Origin: Streptomyces sp. TP-A0874
Lineage (GTDB): Bacteria; Actinomycetota; Actinomycetes; Streptomycetales; Streptomycetaceae
Assembly: GCF_001748085.1 (NCBI RefSeq)
Contig: NZ_BBZK01000009.1
Location: 124,001-188,000, forward strand
Direction: 5' to 3'
DNA length: 64,000 nt
The position numbers were made by a program, and so were the translations under genes. The notes under the pieces were generated by a model. That model was not told the DNA's origin and ran no database searches. It was given only the letters and a program-made list of their open reading frames with translations. This document shows, in pieces, positions 43,831 through 52,076 of this stretch. How positions within the stretch are numbered: the stretch's first letter is position 1; each line of letters starts with the position of its first letter.

Positions 43831-44469
43831 ATGAATGAGCGACAGGTTCGCAGGATGCTGCGGGAGATGGCGAGCGGGGAGCCGGTCCTGGTCCGCAGCC
43901 CCATGGCTTCCACGAAGAAGCTCGCCCAACTCGCCTTCATCGCCCAGCAGTTCGGCTACGAGTACGCGGACGCCCGCCAGGGCGGTGGCCCCCAGGGCAA
44001 CGGACTGCTCATGCTCATCGTGCCGGACCCCGGTCCGGAGGCCCAGGCCCGCGCCGCGAAGAACTGGGCCCGGTACCCGAACGCGCACGACGGGGAGTCG
44101 CTCCCGCCCCTGGTCCCCGAGGCGGTGGAGCTGCTCAAGGCCCGGATGAAGTTCGACCTCACCAGCCAGTTCACCGACGGCCAGCGGTATCTGGTCGGCG
44201 GGATGGTCTTCACCATGCTGGGCCTGAGCATCGGCCTCAAGTTCCGCGACAACGTGACCGCCATCGTCGTCATCGCCATCGTCTGGGCCGCGCTGATGGC
44301 CCTCCTGCCGCTCGGGAACTCCTACAACCAGCGCTACGCCGCCAAGTGCGCCGCCCGGCTGCGAGCCGCAGGCTTCCAGCCGGTGACCGACGAGAGCGGG
44401 CGGCTGCGCTACGTGCCGCGGGGCGGGCAGCTCCCCGGGCACGGCAACCCCTTCACCGGGAAGGTGTAG
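43831..44469 (+). CDS. Unknown protein with two membrane segments, between adnA and adnB
   Basis: A 212-residue protein starting MNERQVRRMLREMASGE behind GAGGGGGCC. Residues 1-115 are soluble with an alpha/beta feel (SPMASTKKLAQLAFIAQQFG, LLMLIVPDPGPEAQARAAKN). Two hydrophobic helices follow (MVFTMLGLSIGL and AIVVIAIVWAALMALLPLG), then a 60-residue basic tail ending in GNPFTGKV. I do not recognise the family or a motif. It is transcribed against adnA and adnB and separates them; whether the product has any role in DNA repair is unknown. Confidence 0.7.
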   Translation: MNERQVRRMLREMASGEPVLVRSPMASTKKLAQLAFIAQQFGYEYADARQGGGPQGNGLLMLIVPDPGPEAQARAAKNWARYPNAHDGESLPPLVPEAVELLKARMKFDLTSQFTDGQRYLVGGMVFTMLGLSIGLKFRDNVTAIVVIAIVWAALMALLPLGNSYNQRYAAKCAARLRAAGFQPVTDESGRLRYVPRGGQLPGHGNPFTGKV

Positions 44470-44549
44470 TGCCGCGTCCAGCCGGGCTCGACCGCTGAGG
44501 GGCGCGGTAGCCGGCCGTCGCGACATCCTGCCGTCACTCCGCTCTTCCG

Positions 44550-47500
44550 TCACTCCACGATGTGGTGCCCCTCCGGCTGGGCGGAGCAGGAGGCACGGAA
44601 GGCGCACTGCCGGCACTGTTGTCCACTGCTGGGATCGAAGCGCTCGTTGAGCACCCGGCCCGCGGCGCGGGCGAGCAGCTCACCGGCCCACTCGCCTTCA
44701 CCCGCCGCCGTCTCCGCCCCCGGTTCGGGCGGGGGCGGCAGCGCCTGCTGGGCCTGCACCGCCGGCAACTGGTCACCGCCCTCGCTCCCGGCCCCCAGCC
44801 GGAGATGGACGAGCTCGGCCCCTCCTGGCTCGGGACGGCCCCCGAAGACCCCGTCCACCGCACCCTCGCCGACCGCCAGCTGGTAGACCGCGAGCTGCGG
44901 GTGGCGGGCCACCTCGCCACCTCCGGGCTTGGTCTTGCCGGTCTTGAAGTCGACGACGTAGGCCCGTCCGTCGGCGCCCCGCTCGACCCGGTCCATGCTG
45001 CCCCTGATCCGCACCGTGTAGCCGCCCGCCCCGAGCGTGACGTCGAACTCGTGCTCGGTGGCGACCGGGGTGCGGCCGCCGCGGTCCATCACGTGCCAGC
45101 GCAGGAAGCGTTCCAGGGCCGCGCGGGCGTTCTCCCGCTCCTGCCGGGACTTCCAGGGCGCGTCGAAGGCGAGGGCTTCCCAGACGGAGTCGAGACGTTC
45201 CATGAGGACGGCGAGATCGGCCGGGGCCCGGCCGGAGGCCACTTCGTCGGCGAGTACGTGCAGCACGTTGCCGAACCCCTGGGCGGCGGTGGCCGGCGGC
45301 TCCGCCCGCACCTCCCGGCTGAGGAACCACCGCAGGGCGCAGCCACCGCCGGCGAGCTGGTCAAGGGCGCTGCCGGAGAGCAGGACGGGGCGCTCCGGAT
45401 CGCGTAGCGGGCCGGGGGCACGGGTCGGCTCCAGCAGGCCCCACCATCGGTCCGGGTGGGCGGCGGGCACCAGCGGCTGCCCGTCGCCGGGGCCTCCGCT
45501 GTCGTCGCGGAGCGCGGCGAGCCGGGCCAGGCGGCGGGCCGCGGCGTCCCGGAGCAGGGGGGACGCCTGCGGATCGACGGTGGTGGCCCGCAGCTCGGCG
45601 ACGAGCGCCGCCACCGACAGCGGACGCCGCGGCCGGTGGGTGACGTCCACCGGCTCGACCCCGAGTTCGGCGAGGAAACGGGACGGCTGGTCGCCGTCGT
45701 CCGCGGGGGCCTTGACGGCGGTGACCACGAGCCGTTCGGCGGCACGGGTGGCGGCGACGTAGAAGAGCCGCCGTTCCTCGGCGAGCAGTGCGCCGGGGCT
45801 CAGCGGTTCGGCCAGTCCGTCGCGGCCGATCCGGTCGGCCTCCAGCAGCGAACCACGGCGGCGCAGGTCCGGCCAGAGTCCCTCTTGGACCCCGGCGACC
45901 ACCACCAGTCGCCATTCCAGTCCCTTGGCCCGGTGCGCGGTCATCAGCCGCACCGCGTCCGGGCGCACCGCTCGGCGGGTGAGGGTGTCGGCGGCGATCT
46001 CCTGCGCCTCGACTTCCGCGAGGAAGTTCAGCGCGCCCCGCCCCCCGGTCCGCTCCTCGGCTCGCGCAGCGGCCTCGAACAGCGCGCACACGGCGTCGAG
46101 GTCACGGTCGGCGTTGCGCCCGGCGGCGCCGCCGCGCCGGGCGGCCCGCTCCAGTCGGCCGGGCCAGCCCGTGCCGTCCCAGAGCTCCCAGAGCGCCTGT
46201 TCGGCGGTGCCGCCACCGGCCAGGAGTTCGCGGGCCTTGCGGAGCAGCAGACCGAGCTGCCGGGCGCCGCGGGTGTACGCCGGGTCGTGCGCCACCAGCC
46301 GCTCCGGTTCGGCGAGCGCCTCGGCGATCAGGACGTCCGAGGGACGGGGCAGCGTGCGCCCGGCTTTCCGCTCCTCCTCGCGCAGCGCCCGCCCCAGTCG
46401 GCGGAGGTCGGCGCTGTCCATGCCGCCGAGCGGGGAGGCAAGCAGCGTGAGGGCGGTCTCCACGTCGAACAGCGGGGGCCCCGGGGCGGGCCCGTCGCCC
46501 GGTCGGTCGCCCGCACCGGCGGCCTGCTCGGCCGGGTCGGTCGGCGCGTCCGCCCCACCGGCGGCGCCGCCACCGGGCCCGCGCTCTTCCGCCGCCTCGC
46601 CGTCGGCCGCCACCGGGCTGCGGAGCGCCGACGGCAGCGCCGCCTCGGCCACCGCGCGGAGCGCCGTGAGCAGCGGTGCCACCGCCGGTTCGTGGCGCAG
46701 CGGCAGATCGTCGCCGTCGACCTCCAGTGGCACTCCCGCGGTGGTGAGGGCCCGGCGCACGGCCGGTATGGAGCGGCCCCCGGCGCGGACCAGCACCGCC
46801 ATGTCGCTCCAGCGCACGCCGTCTTCGAGATGGGCGCGCCGCAGGATGTCGGCGATGTTGTCGAGCTCGGCGCCCAGCGTCGGGTAGGTGCGGACCTCGA
46901 CCCCGCCGCCGTCCCGCACCGCGGTGAGCCCGCGGTGGGCGCGGACCGCCGCCGCCGGCAGCCGGGTCAGCGGCATGCGCTGGGCCACCAGCCTGGTCGC
47001 GGTGAGCAGGGCGGCTCCGGAGCGCCGGGAGGTGCGCAGGACCTCGACCGGGGCCGGTGAGCCGTCCAGCCGGGGGAACTCCTCGGGGAACCTGAGGATG
47101 CCGCCGACGTCCGCGCCGCGGAAGGCGTAGATCGACTGGTCGGGGTCGCCGAAGACGACCAGTGTCCTGCCCCCCGGAGAGCGTCCCCGCTCCGCTCCCC
47201 CGGAGGGGGCCGCGCGGGGTGCACGCCGTCGGACGGCCGCCGCCCGGGCCGCCCGGCCGTTCCCGGCCAGGGCCTGGAGCAGCCGTACCTGGGCGGCGTC
47301 GGTGTCCTGGTATTCGTCGACGAAGACCGCGTCGTAGCGGGCGGCTATGGCCGCCCCCGTCTCCGGTTCCTCGGCCAGCAGCACCGCCCGGTGCACCAGT
47401 TCGGCGTAGTCGAGGACCCCCTGGGCGTCCAGCACGTCCAGGTACTCGGCCAGGAAGGCGGCGGCCGCCGCCCAGTCCGGCCGCCCGGTGCGGCGGGCGA

Positions 47501-48113
47501 ATGCGCCCAGCGCCTCCGGGCCGAGCCCCAGCTCCCGGCTGCGGGCCAGCACCGCGCGGACCTCGTCGGCGAAACCGCGGGTGGTCAGGGAGGCCCGCAG
47601 CTCGTCCGGCCAGCGGACCGCCTCCCGCCCGGCCCGCTCCAGCTCGGCCTGTCCGGCGAGCAGTTCACGGACCACGACGTCCTGCTCCGGGCCGGAGAGC
47701 AGCCGCAACGGGTCGTTGAACAGCTCGGTGTCCTGGTGGGACCGGACCAGCGCGTAGCAGAAGGAGTGGAAGGTGGTCGCCTGCGGGGTGCGCCGGCCGC
47801 GGAGCCGGGCGGCCATCCGGTCCCGCAACTCCCCGGCGGCCCTCCGGCTGAAGGTGAGCACCAGCAGCCGCTCCGGGTCGGCGCCCTGTTCCACCCGCGC
47901 CGCAACCGCCTCGACGAGTGTCGTCGTCTTCCCCGTGCCCGGCCCCGCCAGCACCAGCAGCGGTCCCTCGGTGTGCTCAACCACGGCGCGCTGCTGTGCG
48001 TCCAGCACAGGAGGGTCGACAGCCTCCGGTGGTGTGCGCACCAGGCGGTAGGGGCCCGGAGCGGGCGTGCGCGCCCGCCCGTGCGGGGAGAAGGGCGGAG
48101 AGGAGGAGCTCAC
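44550..48113 (-). CDS. adnA: DNA motor-nuclease subunit AdnA (UvrD/RecB-like, iron-sulfur)
   Basis: A protein of about 1187 residues. Walker A is LVLAGPGTGKTTTLVEAV, motif Ia TFSRRAAGELRDRM, motif II VDEYQDTDA. The C-terminal nuclease domain has RIRGSMDRV and YVVDFKTGKTKPGGG with QLAVYQLA. One cysteine (GGCALRWFL) and a cluster CRQCAFRASC at the C terminus have the spacing of the four-cysteine iron-sulfur nuclease (AddB type). AdnA pairs with AdnB. The GTG at 48113 (VSSSSPPFS) is chosen; the frame is open further upstream. The middle contains a Gly/Ala/Pro-rich insert (about 575-630), which makes it longer than mycobacterial AdnA. Confidence 0.92.
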   Translation of the reverse strand: MSSSSPPFSPHGRARTPAPGPYRLVRTPPEAVDPPVLDAQQRAVVEHTEGPLLVLAGPGTGKTTTLVEAVAARVEQGADPERLLVLTFSRRAAGELRDRMAARLRGRRTPQATTFHSFCYALVRSHQDTELFNDPLRLLSGPEQDVVVRELLAGQAELERAGREAVRWPDELRASLTTRGFADEVRAVLARSRELGLGPEALGAFARRTGRPDWAAAAAFLAEYLDVLDAQGVLDYAELVHRAVLLAEEPETGAAIAARYDAVFVDEYQDTDAAQVRLLQALAGNGRAARAAAVRRRAPRAAPSGGAERGRSPGGRTLVVFGDPDQSIYAFRGADVGGILRFPEEFPRLDGSPAPVEVLRTSRRSGAALLTATRLVAQRMPLTRLPAAAVRAHRGLTAVRDGGGVEVRTYPTLGAELDNIADILRRAHLEDGVRWSDMAVLVRAGGRSIPAVRRALTTAGVPLEVDGDDLPLRHEPAVAPLLTALRAVAEAALPSALRSPVAADGEAAEERGPGGGAAGGADAPTDPAEQAAGAGDRPGDGPAPGPPLFDVETALTLLASPLGGMDSADLRRLGRALREEERKAGRTLPRPSDVLIAEALAEPERLVAHDPAYTRGARQLGLLLRKARELLAGGGTAEQALWELWDGTGWPGRLERAARRGGAAGRNADRDLDAVCALFEAAARAEERTGGRGALNFLAEVEAQEIAADTLTRRAVRPDAVRLMTAHRAKGLEWRLVVVAGVQEGLWPDLRRRGSLLEADRIGRDGLAEPLSPGALLAEERRLFYVAATRAAERLVVTAVKAPADDGDQPSRFLAELGVEPVDVTHRPRRPLSVAALVAELRATTVDPQASPLLRDAAARRLARLAALRDDSGGPGDGQPLVPAAHPDRWWGLLEPTRAPGPLRDPERPVLLSGSALDQLAGGGCALRWFLSREVRAEPPATAAQGFGNVLHVLADEVASGRAPADLAVLMERLDSVWEALAFDAPWKSRQERENARAALERFLRWHVMDRGGRTPVATEHEFDVTLGAGGYTVRIRGSMDRVERGADGRAYVVDFKTGKTKPGGGEVARHPQLAVYQLAVGEGAVDGVFGGRPEPGGAELVHLRLGAGSEGGDQLPAVQAQQALPPPPEPGAETAAGEGEWAGELLARAAGRVLNERFDPSSGQQCRQCAFRASCSAQPEGHHIVE

Positions 48114-48499
48114 GTGGTTCGCCGGTCCTGGAGGTTGTGCTGGTTGTCTGCCGGCCGCGCGCTTCGAGCGGCGACCGCGTGGTGAGTGCGTGCTGGGCGC
48201 ACCCTGTCGTCGCGGGACGAAGGGGTCCGGTGCCGCCCTCCCCCGGCTGCCGGTCGAGGGTTCCGCACGCCGTGTCGCCGGGAGCCTCCGCACACTTTCG
48301 GTACGGGGACGGCCCGCCGCCTCACGACCTACGGTCCGCTCGGGCGTGCGGTCCGAGGCCATGGGCCGGTCCGTGCGCCGGGCAGGCACCGAACGCTACG
48401 CCGAGGGCTTGGCCCGGGCCAGCGGACGGCGCCCCGGATCTGGCCGGCACTCCGAACGGGTGGCCGGTCCCCTGCGGATCGGCAGCATGGCGGAAGCTG
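48114..48499. other. 386-base gap between adnA and the ATL gene
   Basis: No gene is supported. The adnA frame stays open leftward-to-rightward across this stretch, but its residues are Arg/Pro/Gly-rich and unlike a domain, so I regard it as leader. The adnA promoter should be here; no recognisable SigR, WblC or LexA site was found by eye. Confidence 0.4.
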
Positions 48500-48967
48500 T
48501 CAGTTGTGACCCCCTTCGTGTCCGTCACCGTCGGCGGAGCGAGCCTCTGCCGGGCCCCCGTCCCAGCGGGCCCGGGCCATGTCGATCCGCGGTGTGCTGC
48601 CGCGTGCGGCGGGGCCGGCCGCTCGCAGCGGCGTCCCCTCCGCACGGTAGCGGGCCAGTGCGCGTCTCTCGCTACCGACCAGCGGCACGCCGTCGGCGCG
48701 CACCACGCGCCACCAGGGGACCGCGCCGCCGTAGCGGGCCATCACCCGGCCGACCTGGCGCGGCCCGCCCTCGCCCAGCCACTCGGCGATGTCGCCGTAG
48801 GTCAGGACCTTGCCTGCCGGGATCAGCTCGGCCACTTCCAGCACCCGGTCCGCGTACTCCGGGTACCGGGGTGGCACCTCCTCGGGTGCGGCGGCGGTCC
48901 GCGCGTCGGCCGCCCGGTCCGGTCCACCGGTCCCGCCCGCTCCGCCGGCCCCGGTCCAACCAGTCAT
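48500..48967 (-). CDS. Alkyltransferase-like protein (ATL)
   Basis: A 155-residue protein of the O6-alkylguanine transferase fold. The helix-turn-helix and arginine-finger region KVLTYGDIAEWLGEGGPRQV and VMARYGGAVPWWRVVRADG are clear, but the catalytic PCHR is PWWR, that is the alkyl-accepting cysteine is Trp. ATL proteins bind alkylated guanine and hand the lesion to nucleotide-excision repair. The N-terminal 45 residues are Gly/Ala/Asp-rich. A gene of this type also sits next to adnA in mycobacteria. The start at 48967 or 48976 cannot be decided. Confidence 0.88.
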   Translation of the reverse strand: MTGWTGAGGAGGTGGPDRAADARTAAAPEEVPPRYPEYADRVLEVAELIPAGKVLTYGDIAEWLGEGGPRQVGRVMARYGGAVPWWRVVRADGVPLVGSERRALARYRAEGTPLRAAGPAARGSTPRIDMARARWDGGPAEARSADGDGHEGGHN

Positions 48968-49120
48968 CCGAGACATCCTGCACCATCCCACCGACAGCGG
49001 CTCCGACCAGGCCGTTCTCCCCTTGCCCCGGGCGGCGGCACCGCCCCGCGAACTCTCGATATGCACCCTGATGTCCCACCTCCGGGTCCGGCCATGCCAC
49101 CATCTTCCAGGCGGTGACTG

Positions 49121-51868
49121 GTGATACGAGACCACAAGAACGAGGCCGAGCAGCAGAGCGGGGAGCGTCCACGAGGGGCTCCCACCTCTGACAGTCCGGC
49201 CTGCCCGGAAACCGACCGGTCCCCGCACGCCGGCGCCAACGGCTCCACCGACCACCCGGACCACCCGGCCGCCCCGCCCGACGACCGCGGCCACCGGCCG
49301 GAGGACGGAAGCACCGGGAGCCACCGCGTCACCCAGGTTTCCAGCGACGAACCGCTGCTCTCCGCCCGGGTGCACCGCCCCTCCGACCTGGTCCGGCTGC
49401 TGGTCGGAAGCCTGGCCATCGCCGTGGTCCTCGGTATCGCCGCCTTCGCCCACGGCACCACCTCCGGGCTGGAGGAGGACATCGGCAAGGGCACCCAACA
49501 GGCCCCCTCACTGCTGGTCAGCTTCGCCGGATGGGCCTCCAGCGTGGCCGTGCTGCTCGTGCCGGTGGTCTTCGCCATCGAGCGCCTGTTCAAGCGGGAC
49601 GGGATCCGGATCGCCGACGGCGTGCTGGCCGCGGTACTGGCCCACGGGGTCTCGCTCGGCACCGACCTGTGGGTCGCCGAGAGCGCCCCGGCCTCCATCC
49701 GGGACGCGCTCACGCAGCACGCGCCGAACGGCTCGGTCACCGACCCCGTGCACGGCTACCTCGCGCCGGTCATCGCCTACATGACCGCCGTGGGCATGGC
49801 CCGCCGCCCGCGCTGGCGGGTGGTGCTCTGGTGCGTGCTGCTGCTCGACGCCCTCGCCGTGCTGGTCGGAGGCTTCTCCACCCCCTTCTCCATCATCGTC
49901 ACCGCCCTGATCGGTTGGACGATCGCCTACGGCACGCTGTACGCGGTCGGCTCCCCGAACGTCCAACCGACCGGCCAGAACCTGCTGGCCGGCCTCCGCC
50001 GGGTCGGTTTCCGCCCGGTCACCGCGCGCCGCGCCGAGGACCTGGACAGCGCCGACCGCGACCGGCAGGACCGCGGCCGCCGCTACCAGGTGACCCTGGA
50101 GGACGGACCACCACTGGATGTGACGGTCGTCGACCGCGAACAGCAGGCGCAGGGCTTCTTCTACCGGGTCTGGCGCCGACTGGCGCTGCGCGGCATCACC
50201 CAGCGCCGCAGCCTGCAATCGCTGCGCCAGGCACTGGAGCAGGAGGCGCTGCTCGCCTACGCGGCGATCGCCGCGGGCGCCAACGCGCCCAAGCTGATCG
50301 CCACCTCGGAGCTGGGCCCGGACGCCGTCATGCTGGTCTACGAGCACACCGGCGGCCGAACCCTGGACTCGCTCGCCGACGAGGAACTCACCGACGAGGT
50401 GCTCCGCAGCGCCTGGCGGCAGGTGCGCGCCCTCCAGTCCCGGCGGATCGCCCACCGCCGGCTGGTCGGCGACGCGATCCTGCTGGACTCCTCCGGCCGG
50501 GTCATCCTCACCGACCTGCGGGGCGGCGAGATCGCCGCCGGCGACCTGGTCCTGCGGATCGACATCGCCCAGCTGCTGGCCACCCTGGGGCTACGGGTCG
50601 GCGCCGAACGCTCGGTGGCCGCCGCGGTCGACGTGCTCGGCCCGGACGCCATCGCCGACAGCCTGCCGATGCTGCAGCCGATCGCGCTGAGCCGCAGCAC
50701 CCGCGCCACGCTGCGGCAGCACGCCAAGGCACGCGCCCAGCGGGAGCGGGAAGCAGTGCTGGAGTCGGCGCGGAAGAAGGAACACACCGGCGGCGCGACC
50801 TCCGTCCCGGCCGACCGAAGATCGGTGCGGGCCGAGAAGAAGGCCATCGACGAGGCGATCGAGGAGGCCCGGGAGGAGGACCTGCTGGCCCAGATCCGCC
50901 ACCAGGTGCTGCTGGTCCGTCCACAGGCACCCATCCAGCCGGTCCGGCTGGAGCGGATCCGGCCGCGCACCCTGGTCACCTGGATCGCGGGCGCCTTCGC
51001 CGCCTACTTCCTGCTCTCGCAGCTCACCCATGTCAGCTTCACCCATGTGGTCGCGGAGGCGAAGTGGGGCTGGGTGGCGACCGCGGTGCTCTTCTCCGGC
51101 CTGTCGTACTTCGGGGCGGCGTTCAACCTGCTGGGCTTCGTACCGGAGAAGGTGTCGTTCGTCCGCACCGTGATGGCGCAGGTCGCCGGCTCCTTCGTGA
51201 AGCTGGTGGCCCCGGCCGCGGTCGGCGGGGTGGCGCTCAACACCCGCTTCCTGCAGCGCTCCGGGGTGCGACCGGGGCTCGCGGTCTCCAGCGTCGGGGC
51301 GTCCCAGCTGGTCGGCCTGGGCGTGCACACCACCCTGCTGCTGGTCTTCGGCTATCTGACCGGCACCGACCGGACGCCGACGCCGTCCCGAACGGTCATC
51401 GCCGGACTGCTGACGGCGGCGGTGCTGATGCTGATCGTCACCGCCGTACCGGCGCTGCGGAAGTTCATCGCCACCCGGTTGCGATCGCTCTTCGCCGGCG
51501 TGGTGCCCCGGATGCTCGACGTCATGCAGCGGCCGCAGAAGCTGCTCACCGGGGTCGGCGGGACGCTGCTGCTGACCTTCGCCTTCGTGATGTGCCTGGA
51601 CTCCTCGATCCGGGCCTTCGGCGGCGACCTGGGCTACGCCAGCATCGCGGTGGTGTTCCTGGCCGGGAACGCGCTGGGCTCGGCCGCCCCGACCCCCGGA
51701 GGAGTGGGCGCCGTCGAGGCGACGCTGACCCTGGGCCTCATCGCGGCCGGTCTCCCCAAGGAGATCGCCACACCCGCCGTGCTGCTCTTCCGGCTGATGA
51801 CCTTCTGGCTCCCGGTGCTGCCCGGCTGGCTCTCCTTCACCCATCTCACCCGTAAGGGCGCCATCTGA
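49121..51868 (+). CDS. Large membrane protein with flippase-like domain and degenerate kinase-like domain
   Basis: A 915-residue protein. A disordered 80-residue N terminus precedes about six membrane helices (to about residue 280), a soluble domain (about 290-570) and a C-terminal block of eight or so helices of the lysylphosphatidylglycerol-synthase/flippase type (TIGR00374; GNALGSAAPTPGGVGAVEAT is its signature). The middle resembles protein kinases of the lipopolysaccharide/AarF style, with HRRLVGDAILLDSSGR and LTDLRGGEIA in place of HxD...DFG; the catalytic aspartate is missing, so it is probably a pseudokinase. GTG start at 49121. The domain mix is known from actinobacteria, but its function is not. 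Confidence 0.82.
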   Translation: MIRDHKNEAEQQSGERPRGAPTSDSPACPETDRSPHAGANGSTDHPDHPAAPPDDRGHRPEDGSTGSHRVTQVSSDEPLLSARVHRPSDLVRLLVGSLAIAVVLGIAAFAHGTTSGLEEDIGKGTQQAPSLLVSFAGWASSVAVLLVPVVFAIERLFKRDGIRIADGVLAAVLAHGVSLGTDLWVAESAPASIRDALTQHAPNGSVTDPVHGYLAPVIAYMTAVGMARRPRWRVVLWCVLLLDALAVLVGGFSTPFSIIVTALIGWTIAYGTLYAVGSPNVQPTGQNLLAGLRRVGFRPVTARRAEDLDSADRDRQDRGRRYQVTLEDGPPLDVTVVDREQQAQGFFYRVWRRLALRGITQRRSLQSLRQALEQEALLAYAAIAAGANAPKLIATSELGPDAVMLVYEHTGGRTLDSLADEELTDEVLRSAWRQVRALQSRRIAHRRLVGDAILLDSSGRVILTDLRGGEIAAGDLVLRIDIAQLLATLGLRVGAERSVAAAVDVLGPDAIADSLPMLQPIALSRSTRATLRQHAKARAQREREAVLESARKKEHTGGATSVPADRRSVRAEKKAIDEAIEEAREEDLLAQIRHQVLLVRPQAPIQPVRLERIRPRTLVTWIAGAFAAYFLLSQLTHVSFTHVVAEAKWGWVATAVLFSGLSYFGAAFNLLGFVPEKVSFVRTVMAQVAGSFVKLVAPAAVGGVALNTRFLQRSGVRPGLAVSSVGASQLVGLGVHTTLLLVFGYLTGTDRTPTPSRTVIAGLLTAAVLMLIVTAVPALRKFIATRLRSLFAGVVPRMLDVMQRPQKLLTGVGGTLLLTFAFVMCLDSSIRAFGGDLGYASIAVVFLAGNALGSAAPTPGGVGAVEATLTLGLIAAGLPKEIATPAVLLFRLMTFWLPVLPGWLSFTHLTRKGAI

Positions 51869-52076
51869 GGACCGCTCCCCGGCCGCCTCTCCGGCGGTGG
51901 GAGAACCCCGCGTTCCCGCGCTTCACCGCCCCGCGCCCGCCCTGGCTGGCAGCCGGGACGGCTCCAGCCGCCCAGGGCGGAGAGCCGCACCGCGTGATAG
52001 AGATCGATTCATCCGGCATCACCCCAGATGTGTTCCACGGTCCAGGATTATTCGAGCGACGACGCGGGGAGCAGCG

